Of a stretch of DNA of 40,640 nucleotides, positions 8,066-15,993 are shown piece by piece (within the stretch, counting starts at the first letter, position 1; each line of letters opens with the position of its first letter). The stretch covers positions 1 to 40,640 of the forward strand of contig CAKARF010000001.1 in the NCBI GenBank assembly GCA_916720465.1, given 5' to 3'. The position numbers and the translations under genes are program-made. The stretch is from an uncultured Atopobium sp. (GTDB lineage Bacteria; Actinomycetota; Coriobacteriia; Coriobacteriales; Atopobiaceae). The notes under the pieces were generated by a model. It did not search any database. It was not told the origin of the DNA and was given only the letters and a program-made list of their open reading frames with translations.

Positions 8066-9161
8066 ACAGTGACTTCTTTTCTCCCACTACGCTGCACTTT
8101 TCTTCACCATCACAAAGTGGCATGACATATTCTGGAGCAACGTAAAGCAAAACCTGGCGAGGCTCACCTAAACGTGCCCACGACTCTTTGGAGCATTCAT
8201 AACGAAGCAGTGACCCTCCCGGTGTTTGAGCCATCACAATAGTTGAAAACGTATTATCAATCACGCGATTCACCTGACAATGAATAATATTTTTGTATTC
8301 ACTTGCACAGTCCACTACCTGAAAATAATGTGCACGAATTCCTACGTATTTCACCTGTTCATCTACTGGCAAAGCGGTTGTAAGACTTAAGCCCCATTCA
8401 TCACAAAACAAGCTCTTCTCGCCCACCTTATGTGCACGAGAAATATTCTTACATCCTGAAATTCGTGCCGCAGCAAGCGTAGTCGGTGTCGAGAAAAGCT
8501 CCTGCACTGAAACTTTATCATCAGAGTTTCCGTGATTAATAACACACACGGAATCACACAAACGATACACCTCATCGCGATTATGAGAAACGTAAATTGC
8601 TCCTCCCGGAAACGCACGGAGAGTATCACTTAACTCCAGTTCAAGTTGCCATCGGAGATAACTATCAAGTGCCGAGAAAGGCTCATCAAGCAAAATAAGA
8701 TCAGGCTTGCTTGCAAGAATACGAGCCATGGCGCAGCGCTGTTGCTGGCCACCAGAAAGCTCATGAGGGCGACGATCAAGAAGACCATCAAGTTGTACCT
8801 TCTTAAGCTGTTCAATCGCACACGCCTCACGCTCTGCTCGTGTTTCTTCTTTAGCTCCTACCAGTACGTTTTGCATAACACTCATATGCGGAAAGAGCGC
8901 ATAATTTTGAAACAGATACCCTACGTGTCGCTCTTGCGGTGGCAAATTAATATGAGCTTCAGAATCAAACAGAACTCGATCATTGAGCACAATGCGCCCG
9001 CTATCCGGCTTTACAATGCCAGCAATACACTTGAGCGTCATTGATTTGCCGCAACCAGAAGGTCCGAGAAGCGCTAAAACTTCATTGCTCTTCTCGACAA
9101 CAAACGAAACATGTAAATCAAAACCATCTAAATGCTTGGTAATATCAACAGAAAGCGCCAT
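8058..9161 (-). CDS. modC: Molybdate ABC transporter ATP-binding protein (ModC)
   Basis: Cytoplasmic ATPase of the molybdate importer. Walker A GPSGCGKS (33-40), Q-loop FQNYALF, signature LSGGQQQR (135-142), Walker B LILLDEP (155-161) and switch His193 are all intact. Residues about 240-367 form a C-terminal extension where ModC proteins carry a TOBE/Mop-like molybdate-sensing domain, but I cannot confirm that fold by eye. It starts two bp after modB. Sulfate or tungstate transport is the main alternative; the flanking Moco genes favour molybdate. Confidence 0.92.
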   Translation of the reverse strand: MALSVDITKHLDGFDLHVSFVVEKSNEVLALLGPSGCGKSMTLKCIAGIVKPDSGRIVLNDRVLFDSEAHINLPPQERHVGYLFQNYALFPHMSVMQNVLVGAKEETRAEREACAIEQLKKVQLDGLLDRRPHELSGGQQQRCAMARILASKPDLILLDEPFSALDSYLRWQLELELSDTLRAFPGGAIYVSHNRDEVYRLCDSVCVINHGNSDDKVSVQELFSTPTTLAAARISGCKNISRAHKVGEKSLFCDEWGLSLTTALPVDEQVKYVGIRAHYFQVVDCASEYKNIIHCQVNRVIDNTFSTIVMAQTPGGSLLRYECSKESWARLGEPRQVLLYVAPEYVMPLCDGEEKCSVVGEKKSLYV

Positions 9162-9163
9162 AA

Positions 9164-9853
9164 CTACGCCTCCTGAACTGGTGTTGCCACACGTGCTCGG
9201 CGGCTACCTTTTTCAAAGATATTAAGAGCGAGAAGTACCACGGCAGAAATGGCAAGGTTAATGAGCACCCACTGCATGGCCGCTACATCGTCGCCAGTTC
9301 TCCACAGTTGATAGACTGTTGTTGATACAGTTGCTGTGGTGTTTGGAGTATATCCACATATCATTGAAGTTGCTCCGTACTCACCCAGCGCTCGAGCAAA
9401 CGCCAAAACAGTTCCTGCTACCACGCCCTTCATACAGCAAGGCATCTTAACATGCCAAAATACCCATGTATTTGATTTGCCTAGCGTGCGAGCTGCATCT
9501 GCAAGCGTTTCATCAAAGCTCTCAAATGCACCCCGGGCTGTGCGGTACATCAACGGCAAACTCACCACTGCCGTTGCAAAAATTGCCGCATACCATACCA
9601 TCGTAAGTTTTATACCAAACACATCCATGACCCAAAGGCCAATGGGACGACGTGGACCCAAAAGCAATAACAGCAGATAGCCCACGACCGTCGGTGGCAA
9701 CACCAATGGTAACGTCAGTATGACATCCAAAAGACCTTTAATAACTCGTGGAGTCTTGGCAACGAGGTTTGCTAAGGCAATACCCAATAAAAAAACAAGA
9801 GCAGTTGATGCCGCAGCAATCCTCAACGAGTTATACAGCGGATACCAGTCCAT
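9164..9853 (-). CDS. modB: Molybdate ABC transporter permease (ModB)
   Basis: Integral membrane subunit with about five hydrophobic segments and the EAA-loop region AARTLGKSNTWVFWHVKMP, followed by ALGEYGATSMICG, which is characteristic of ModB/CysT-type permeases. The 229-residue length is usual. It lies 32 bp after modA and two bp before modC, completing a standard modABC set. Confidence 0.93.
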   Translation of the reverse strand: MDWYPLYNSLRIAAASTALVFLLGIALANLVAKTPRVIKGLLDVILTLPLVLPPTVVGYLLLLLLGPRRPIGLWVMDVFGIKLTMVWYAAIFATAVVSLPLMYRTARGAFESFDETLADAARTLGKSNTWVFWHVKMPCCMKGVVAGTVLAFARALGEYGATSMICGYTPNTTATVSTTVYQLWRTGDDVAAMQWVLINLAISAVVLLALNIFEKGSRRARVATPVQEA

Positions 9854-9885
9854 AGAAATACCAATCCAGATTTAGTAGCAAGAAA

Positions 9886-10761
9886 TTATGCCTTTGAAAG
9901 CGGCGTAAAGCCAACCTTTTCAAAGCAAGCGCTCGCATCGGAAGTTTTTAAGAACTCAAGGAATTTCTTTGCAAGGTCTGCCTGCTTTGCATTCTTTGTT
10001 GCAGCGGCAGGATATACTACACGACCACACATTTCCTCGGTTGCTTCATCAACCATCTGAAGTTTTGCAGAAGTAGCATCGGTCTTATAAATAACACCGC
10101 AATCAACGGAAGCCTCTTTAACCTGAGTTGTTACTTCTTTAACATTAGTTCCGTATGAGATATGACCTTCCTTAGCAAGCTTCTCTTCATCAAGCTTGTA
10201 GTATTTCAAAATCTTCTGTGTATACTGACCTACCGGAACATCTGAATTTCCCATACCAAGCAAAACTTCACCCGAAGTAAGTTTTGTTGCCATATCATCA
10301 AAGCTCTTAACAACCTTAGGATTATCCTGTGGAACACAAAGCGTTACCTTGTTCTCAAGGATGTCAAAACGCGTATCAGATGCAATAAAGTCAAGGTCCT
10401 TATCGTGATCTTTTTTAGCATTTGTATCAAGCTGATTCATCTGTTTCTGACCAGCAGAAATAAAAACGTCACAATCGGATCCTTCTTCAATCTGTGTCTT
10501 AAGCGTACCTGAAGAATCAAAATTAAAACTAATATCAACGCCCTGATTAGCGTTTTTGAAAAGCTCTCCTGCTTCAGTCAAACTCTCGGTCAAAGATGCT
10601 GCCGCAAACACAATAAGTTTTTGAGCATCAGCTTTTTTCTGGCTTCCAGACGTATCTTCCTTTTTTGTTTCATTACCATTGCAAGCAGAAAGGCCAAACA
10701 CGGCAGCCCCTGTTACACCTGCAACAAACGAACGACGAGTCACACTGCTTTCGGACTTCAT
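9886..10761 (-). CDS. modA: Molybdate-binding lipoprotein (ModA)
   Basis: Extracytoplasmic substrate-binding protein of the molybdate importer. The N-terminus carries a twin-arginine-like SVTRRSFVAG and a lipobox ending LSAC, so it should be lipid-anchored, possibly exported by Tat. The mature part begins LIVFAAASLTESL and contains FNFDSSGTLKTQIEEGSDCDVFISA, the ModA oxyanion-binding signature. ATG 10761 with GGGAAG just upstream is preferred to TTG 10776, which would add five residues. The 103-bp gap before it contains inverted repeats that could be a local operator. Confidence 0.93.
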   Translation of the reverse strand: MKSESSVTRRSFVAGVTGAAVFGLSACNGNETKKEDTSGSQKKADAQKLIVFAAASLTESLTEAGELFKNANQGVDISFNFDSSGTLKTQIEEGSDCDVFISAGQKQMNQLDTNAKKDHDKDLDFIASDTRFDILENKVTLCVPQDNPKVVKSFDDMATKLTSGEVLLGMGNSDVPVGQYTQKILKYYKLDEEKLAKEGHISYGTNVKEVTTQVKEASVDCGVIYKTDATSAKLQMVDEATEEMCGRVVYPAAATKNAKQADLAKKFLEFLKTSDASACFEKVGFTPLSKA

Positions 10762-10822
10762 AAACTTCCCTTTCAAACGAACCTAACCTTATACTGCAGC
10801 GCATATATACACGCTCAACTAA

Positions 10823-10856
10823 CGGCATACGTATACGTGAGCAACAATGTATGCCG
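10823..10856. promoter_or_regulatory. Inverted repeat upstream of modA, candidate operator
   Basis: CGGCATAC (10823-10830) and GTATGCCG (10849-10856) form a perfect 8-bp dyad with an 18-bp spacer. A second perfect palindrome, ACGTATACGT, lies at 10829-10838. They sit in the only sizeable gap (103 bp) in the second half of the Mo/Se run, just upstream of modA. No T tract follows, so a terminator is unlikely. A molybdate-responsive operator is possible but no ModE-like gene is in the window. Confidence 0.45.
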
Positions 10857-10864
10857 ATATACCC

Positions 10865-11878
10865 CTAGTGAAGTTTTTCCGGACGGAAATTTGCACGGCA
10901 ACGGATTATCTCCGCCGCAATAGAAATAGCAATTTCAGACGGTGTAATTGCTTTAATGTCATCACCAATTGGCGAATGGATTGTTTGAGTCCACTCTTTA
11001 GAAATACCGCGTTCCACCAGCGTATGCTTGGCAAACGCCGCTTTTCTCTTGCTACCAATACAACCTACATACGCAGGTTTGTAGTTATACAGTTGTTGCA
11101 ACACCTTAATATCAAAGGCATGACCATGAGTAGTAACTATCGCATAATCACGACGCGTAACAGTGACATCTGTGGATATATCAGAAAAGTCATTATGATA
11201 AACCGCTTCTGCTGAAGGAAAATCTTTCTTCTGCGCAACTCCCTCGCGGTCATCAAGCACAATCACTCTAAAACCTACACTTGCGAGTACAGGAGTCAGA
11301 GCACGGCCTACATGGCCGCCGCCAAAGATGTAGGCAACGGGCTCAGGCCCTAAAGGTTCAGAATAGGTTGCCGCCTCTTCATCCCATATGGGAACATCGG
11401 AACAAACACGAACATCATCTTGAGGAAACATATCAACTGCTTTTGCTTCAACAAGAACATGACTAGGGTCTGACCAATTTTCTATAACCACAAAAGGCTT
11501 TTTTGCATCAATAAGATTCATTAAATCATTTGCAAAGAAATCCTTTTGGTCAGGAGTAACCTTACGAATACCAACAAGTGCGTCGCCGCCACAGGCCATA
11601 CCTGTTTTTTCTCGCGTCATCCACTCGATTTGATTGTTTTCTTCTCCTGTAAAGAATCTTTTTGAGCGTTCCTGTGCAATAAGTTCTACAGAACCGCCTC
11701 CGATTGTTCCTAAGAAACTGCCATCTTCAAAATGCACCATACGTGCCCCTGCATGACGCGGCATGGACCCCTTAGTAGCAAAAATTGTTGAAAGTACAAA
11801 GCTGCGACCGGCTTCAAGTTCACTTAGCAGGCGACGCACAAAATGCTCATCGCACAAGGTTCCTTGTAAATCTGCCAT
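10865..11878 (-). CDS. xdhC: XdhC/CoxI family molybdenum hydroxylase maturation protein
   Basis: XdhC-type proteins bind molybdenum cofactor and deliver it, after sulfuration, to xanthine dehydrogenase-like enzymes. Residues about 15-80 are the XdhC/CoxI domain (FATKGSMPRHAGARMV; FLGTIGGGSVE) and about 160-330 the Rossmann-like C-terminal XdhC domain (YIFGGGHVGRAL; VVLDDREG). ATG 11878 follows AGGATAGGTG; GTG 11887 is an alternative. It lies 52 bp after selD and 103 bp before modA. In this setting its client should be the Xdh encoded at 25435-28206. Confidence 0.9.
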   Translation of the reverse strand: MADLQGTLCDEHFVRRLLSELEAGRSFVLSTIFATKGSMPRHAGARMVHFEDGSFLGTIGGGSVELIAQERSKRFFTGEENNQIEWMTREKTGMACGGDALVGIRKVTPDQKDFFANDLMNLIDAKKPFVVIENWSDPSHVLVEAKAVDMFPQDDVRVCSDVPIWDEEAATYSEPLGPEPVAYIFGGGHVGRALTPVLASVGFRVIVLDDREGVAQKKDFPSAEAVYHNDFSDISTDVTVTRRDYAIVTTHGHAFDIKVLQQLYNYKPAYVGCIGSKRKAAFAKHTLVERGISKEWTQTIHSPIGDDIKAITPSEIAISIAAEIIRCRANFRPEKLH

Positions 11879-11930
11879 TAAAAACACCTATCCTTGTCTG
11901 CACATATACCAATACGCATGATATATATAC

Positions 11931-12989
11931 TTACTGAAGCACAATATAAGTTGCATCCTTATTATTTATATCTTTCTTTTCCATATATCCCACAACACAA
12001 GAATTAGCAGTATGTTCATTTGCTTGAAGAGCCGCAAGCAAATGTTGTGCATCATTACGGGCTACGCTTATCAATAATCCGCCAGAGGTTTCAGGACAGA
12101 AGAGTACGTCACTCATCTCACGAGAAACTCCATCTGCCTGCACGTACTTCTCTGCATAACGACGATTACGATACATACCAGCTGGTAAGATACCTAAACG
12201 TGCTAATTCAAATACTTTCGTAGATAAAATTTTTATATCATTTACGATAATCTTTGCCAAAAGCCCCGAACCTTGACACATTTCAAGCAAATGTCCCATA
12301 AGTGAAAAACCCGTTACATCCGTAACGGCATGCACGTCATAATTCACCATAATGTCTCGAGCGTACCGATTAAGAGTCATCATAGATGCCTCAGCAACGC
12401 TTATCTCTTCTATAGAGAGCATATCTGCTTTAGCAGCTGTTGTCAGAACACCTACACCAAGAGCCTTTGTAAGAATTAAAACATCATCTGCACGTGCACC
12501 AGAATTGGTATACATCTTTTTTGGATTAACAAACCCTGAAACAGCAAGACCATATTTTGGCTCATTGTCATAAATGCTATGACCACCAACAATATTGGTG
12601 CCAGCCTCATATACTTTATCGTAACCACCACGTAAAATCTCATGCACTACATGCGAGGGCATATCTTCAGGTACAGCCATAACATTGAGAGCAACCTTTG
12701 GCTCTCCACCCATAGCATATACATCCGATAAAGCATTGGTAGCCGCAATGGCGCCATACGTATACGGATCATCAGCAATTGGAGGAAAGAAATCGATTGT
12801 TTCGACAAGCGCTATTTCATCAGTCACTTTGTAAACAGCTGCATCATCCGCCTTATCAAAACCAACTAATAAATTAGGATCCTCATGAACTTTAATATCT
12901 GAAAGAAGCTTTGCCAACTCACCGGCACCAACCTTAGCACCACAACCAGCACAATCAGCAAGTTTTGTGAGTTTTACATCATTACTCAT
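11931..12989 (-). CDS. selD: Selenide, water dikinase (selenophosphate synthase)
   Basis: Makes selenophosphate, the active Se donor, from selenide and ATP. The N-terminus has Cys16 and Lys19 in CAGCGAK, matching the catalytic Cys17/Lys20 of E. coli SelD; the second, nonessential Cys is Ala here and there is no selenocysteine. GFDKADDAAVY, AATNALSDVYAMGG, VGGHSIYDNEP, TDVTGFSLMGHL and CPETSGGLLISV are all diagnostic. The gene lies two bp after yqeB within the SDMH set. No selA, selB or selC occurs in the window, so this copy is best explained as the Se source for the molybdenum hydroxylase cofactor. Confidence 0.96.
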   Translation of the reverse strand: MSNDVKLTKLADCAGCGAKVGAGELAKLLSDIKVHEDPNLLVGFDKADDAAVYKVTDEIALVETIDFFPPIADDPYTYGAIAATNALSDVYAMGGEPKVALNVMAVPEDMPSHVVHEILRGGYDKVYEAGTNIVGGHSIYDNEPKYGLAVSGFVNPKKMYTNSGARADDVLILTKALGVGVLTTAAKADMLSIEEISVAEASMMTLNRYARDIMVNYDVHAVTDVTGFSLMGHLLEMCQGSGLLAKIIVNDIKILSTKVFELARLGILPAGMYRNRRYAEKYVQADGVSREMSDVLFCPETSGGLLISVARNDAQHLLAALQANEHTANSCVVGYMEKKDINNKDATYIVLQ

Positions 12990-12991
12990 GT

Positions 12992-13798
12992 TTATCCAAC
13001 CAGTCTTTCAGTAAAGTGACAAAGCGCTTCAAGAACACCACCGCCAACAGCTCGAGCCTTATCAGATGCAGAAAAACAATGTCCCGGAGCACAACGAGGA
13101 TCAATATCCCCTGATTTCATACCTTTAAAAACAGGGATTCCCTCTTGCAAAAGACCACGAAGTACTCCATTAATAGTTGCTTTAACAGGTATTCCAGAAA
13201 CAGTAGCTACAATATCTCCTTTAGAAACCAAATCACCAATCTTAGCAACAGGCTCAAAAATTCCATCTTGAGGAGCTCTCAATACGCGCTCCTTTGTAAA
13301 GCCACCAATATTTCCTGGTACACCCGTATTTGGAATAGCCGATCCGTCGTAAATAACGCGACCTAAATAATGACCACGTTTTGTCTCTATGACCGCATGA
13401 CAATCTGCAGTGGAGGTTTTACCTGAAGTAAAGCCTGGTCCAACACCAATCACTAAGGGTGCCATATCTTTTGTGGTGCCTATATTTTTCTTAGCGAGAA
13501 TAGCGTCTACAAGTACCTCAGGATGCAAATTTGCAATATTTGTTCCTTGAGGATCAACGAGAACAGCGATGTTTTTCTCATTAACAATGCGCAATGCATC
13601 TTCTGCGTCTTTAGCTCGTACTGCCGTCACATTTTCCACTTTTTTCTTTCCAAGACGAATAGCTTCTGAAAATGCTACTGTGCGACGAACTGCTGTAGGG
13701 ACCTCTACATCCAGCATCACAATACTCAAGCCAGCTCGATATAATCTCAAAGCAATGCCTGAGGCAAGATCGCCTGCTCCTCGTATAACTACCAGCAT
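12992..13798 (-). CDS. yqeB: Selenium-dependent molybdenum cofactor protein YqeB (EF2563 family)
   Basis: YqeB is found almost only in genomes with selenium-dependent molybdenum hydroxylases and is thought to take part in adding labile Se to the Mo site; its exact reaction is not established. An N-terminal Rossmann-like motif reads VIRGAGDLASGIALRL. Further on are VDPQGTNIANLHPEVLVDAI, GVGPGFTSGKTSTADCHAVIETKRGH and a hammerhead/biotinyl-like segment (APQDGIFEPVAKIGDLVSKG). ATG 13798 follows GGGGAG; the open frame runs ten codons further but without a site. The 268-residue length fits the family. Confidence 0.92.
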   Translation of the reverse strand: MLVVIRGAGDLASGIALRLYRAGLSIVMLDVEVPTAVRRTVAFSEAIRLGKKKVENVTAVRAKDAEDALRIVNEKNIAVLVDPQGTNIANLHPEVLVDAILAKKNIGTTKDMAPLVIGVGPGFTSGKTSTADCHAVIETKRGHYLGRVIYDGSAIPNTGVPGNIGGFTKERVLRAPQDGIFEPVAKIGDLVSKGDIVATVSGIPVKATINGVLRGLLQEGIPVFKGMKSGDIDPRCAPGHCFSASDKARAVGGGVLEALCHFTERLVG

Positions 13799-13837
13799 TT
13801 TTTCTCCCCACTCAACATACGCTGCCATATTTTTGTA

Positions 13838-14092
13838 TTACAAATCAAGCTCATATATTCCCGCTACCTTAAGACTTCCTACAATTTTTATTTCAAACGC
13901 TTCTTTTTCTGCTGGTAGCATTGCCCACGCAAGGCCACAGTCTGCTTTAATTTCTACCGGAGTCGGAATAAGCCGCCCAGGAATATCTTGCTCTTTGCAC
14001 ATTTGCTCACAGGTAAGCGCCTCATGCGTTGAATCAAACGCAACAACTATCTGAGAGGAACGTTTATGGAAAGAGTGACTTTGTTCTACCAC
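13838..14092 (-). CDS. DUF3343 putative Se/S carrier protein
   Basis: An 84-residue protein matching DUF3343: VVAFDSTHEALTCEQMCKEQDIPGRLIPTP followed by ADCGLAWAM. The Cys in DCGLAW is conserved in the family and could carry sulfur or selenium. DUF3343 genes regularly sit next to the class-V desulfurase and YedF in SDMH clusters, as here. The GTG start lies one base after the desulfurase TAG, with GGTGAT upstream. The function remains unproven. Confidence 0.85.
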   Translation of the reverse strand: MVEQSHSFHKRSSQIVVAFDSTHEALTCEQMCKEQDIPGRLIPTPVEIKADCGLAWAMLPAEKEAFEIKIVGSLKVAGIYELDL

Positions 14093-14093
14093 A

Positions 14094-15272
14094 CTACATC
14101 ACCGATTTTGCCAGCTCATTAAGGGCCGTGGTTGCCTTATGTATCTCATCCTCTGTCGTATAAAATCCAAATGAGAAACGAACCGACCCCGTATCTTGCG
14201 TTCCCAATGCTCTGTGCATACGAGGAGCACAATGAGCTCCTGCACGAACTGAAATGTCATACTCAACACTTAAAACTCTTGCAAGTTCAGAAGAAGTCCA
14301 CCCATCTAAATTAAGTGTCACAATGGGTGCGTGATCTTTTTGCGAACTCTCCCCATTCAGTTCAGAAATGTTATCAGGAAAACTTCCATATAACTCTATC
14401 CCAGGCACCTGACGAGCCTCAGCTACAAACTGTCTAACCAATGCTAAATCATGACGGTGAACAGCACATACTCCTTGTTCTGATACAAAATCTACTGCAG
14501 CAGAAAGACCGGCAATACCGTGACTATTAAGCGTTCCCGCCTCAAGATGTTCTGGATATACTTGAGGCATTTCCTCCTCAAAAGAAAGTACGCCCGTTCC
14601 TCCTTGAATAACTGCTTCTATCGCAACATGTGGAGCAACCAAAAGGCCACCTGTCCCCTGAGGACCCATAAGTGCCTTATGGCCAGTAAACGCAAGTACA
14701 TCAACACCTAAATCATCAAAATTAATGGGTACTGACCCTGCGGTTTGTGAAGCATCAACAAGCACAAGTGCACCTACAGCGTGAGCAACAGTAACCACAC
14801 GTTCAAGATCGCATATATTACCTGTAAGATTAGATGCATGTGTTACTACCACTAACCTTGTACCAGGAGAAACTAATCGTTCAAGAACATCCCAATCAAG
14901 GCAACCCTGCAAATTAGCAGGAACATAATCAACCTTTACATTGCGTTTCTTTTGAAGACGATTCAGAGGGCGCAAAACAGAATTGTGATCCCAATCTGTT
15001 GCAACTACATGATCTCCGGGCTTAACAATGCCGAGAATTGCCTTGTTTAGGGCATCTGTTGCGTTTGCAGCAAACACCACACGTTCTGGATGTGAAAAAC
15101 CTAATAACAAGGCGATACGTTCTCGTGCAACCATAACAGCTCGAGCAGCATCAAGCTCGGCAGACGCTGCACCCCTTCCCGTACTTCCAAATGAGCAAAG
15201 GGCGCGTGAAACAGCATCCACAACACATTGAGGACGCTTATATGACGTTGCAGCACAGTTGAGATATATCAT
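14094..15272 (-). CDS. Class V aminotransferase, cysteine desulfurase/selenocysteine lyase-like
   Basis: A PLP enzyme of the CsdB/SufS-like group typical of selenium clusters (EF2568 type). Lys199 in FTGHKAL binds PLP, VDASQTAGSVPI holds the PLP-contacting Asp/Gln, and Cys348 in RAGAHCAPRMH is the likely persulfide/perselenide Cys. It would release S or Se from Cys or selenocysteine and pass it to a carrier. The neighbours are yedF (10 bp upstream) and DUF3343 (one base downstream), both candidate acceptors. The 392-residue length is normal. Whether Cys or selenocysteine is the true substrate is not visible. Confidence 0.88.
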   Translation of the reverse strand: MIYLNCAATSYKRPQCVVDAVSRALCSFGSTGRGAASAELDAARAVMVARERIALLLGFSHPERVVFAANATDALNKAILGIVKPGDHVVATDWDHNSVLRPLNRLQKKRNVKVDYVPANLQGCLDWDVLERLVSPGTRLVVVTHASNLTGNICDLERVVTVAHAVGALVLVDASQTAGSVPINFDDLGVDVLAFTGHKALMGPQGTGGLLVAPHVAIEAVIQGGTGVLSFEEEMPQVYPEHLEAGTLNSHGIAGLSAAVDFVSEQGVCAVHRHDLALVRQFVAEARQVPGIELYGSFPDNISELNGESSQKDHAPIVTLNLDGWTSSELARVLSVEYDISVRAGAHCAPRMHRALGTQDTGSVRFSFGFYTTEDEIHKATTALNELAKSVM

Positions 15273-15282
15273 GCAAGACGCC

Positions 15283-15894
15283 TTAGAGCACCATCACGCC
15301 CGGCTGTTGTGAAATAATCTCTGCAATTGCATATAGATTGGTAACATCACCTACTGCAAGTTTGTCTTTAATGCCATAAAAATCAAGGCAGGTACCACAT
15401 GTTAAAATCTTGGTACCACGAGACTCAAGCTCCTTTATATCTTCAAGTGACTCTGAACCTTCACAAGTCAAGTGAGCGCCACCGTTGTAAAACAACATAG
15501 TTTCAGGAACCGTATCCTGATGTGCAAGAGCGTAGATAAGACCTTTCATTAAAATATGACCGAGCTCATCATTACCGCGACCCATATACTCAGCATCAAC
15601 CGCAACAACGGTTGCAGAATGATCTGGGATATCACAAAACTGAGAAGCCTCAACAACTGCTGAATCACTAGCTTCAACTTTATTACGAGGGCTAAAAGTC
15701 ATTGTTGTATCTGAGCCATTCTTTACAGAAGTCAAATCACAGTTCTTCTCGTCAGCAAGGCGGGTAAGATTTCCAAAGGCAACGTTATCGTTAATAACGA
15801 CATCAAGTTTTTCTCCAGAAGAAAGCTTAGGGAGAGCCTCAAGCGTTAAAATAACTGGCTTTGGACACGTTAAATTTCGAGCATCAATCTTCAT
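15283..15894 (-). CDS. yedF: Selenium metabolism protein YedF (TusA-like/DsrE-like fusion)
   Basis: Residues 1-75 are a TusA/SirA-like domain with Cys10 in the LTCPKPVI (CPxP) motif. Residues about 95-203 are a DsrE-like domain (MLFYNGGAHLTCEGSE; ILTCGTCLDFYGI) with several candidate carrier cysteines. This fusion is a marker of selenium-using genomes and is thought to shuttle Se between the desulfurase and SelD or the hydroxylase. It is the first gene of the 14-gene Mo/Se run, with a strong GAGGGGG site before the ATG. Its promoter region is shared with the divergent yqeC. Confidence 0.93.
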   Translation of the reverse strand: MKIDARNLTCPKPVILTLEALPKLSSGEKLDVVINDNVAFGNLTRLADEKNCDLTSVKNGSDTTMTFSPRNKVEASDSAVVEASQFCDIPDHSATVVAVDAEYMGRGNDELGHILMKGLIYALAHQDTVPETMLFYNGGAHLTCEGSESLEDIKELESRGTKILTCGTCLDFYGIKDKLAVGDVTNLYAIAEIISQQPGVMVL

Positions 15895-15910
15895 TTATCC
15901 CCCTCTTAAC

Positions 15911-15947
15911 TTCACACTATCTAGGTGTAAAGCAAATATCTTTACAC
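15911..15947. promoter_or_regulatory. Divergent yedF/yqeC control region with repeated GTGTAAA half-sites
   Basis: GTGTAAAG (15925-15932) and CTTTACAC (15940-15947) form a perfect 8-bp dyad with a 7-bp spacer. A third related half-site, TTCACAC (15911-15917), is spaced seven bp from the first. The whole intergenic gap is 99 bp between two divergent selenium genes, so a shared operator is likely. TTTACA at 15941 could also be the -35 box for yqeC, but no good -10 is clear. Confidence 0.55.
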
Positions 15948-15993
15948 TAAAATAAGTATATCGCTTAAAAAAATAATTTAGTTAGGCAAACAA

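Noticed and set aside
10762..10864. Molybdenum cofactor riboswitch upstream of modA
   Set aside because: The gap of 103 bp is too short for the known element and only simple dyads are seen.
10621..11215. Two + strand frames across the modA-xdhC gap
   Set aside because: They are antisense to clear modA and xdhC coding sequence and lack start signals.
11931..12989. Selenocysteine-containing SelD
   Set aside because: The catalytic position is a normal Cys codon in CAGCG; there is no in-frame UGA.
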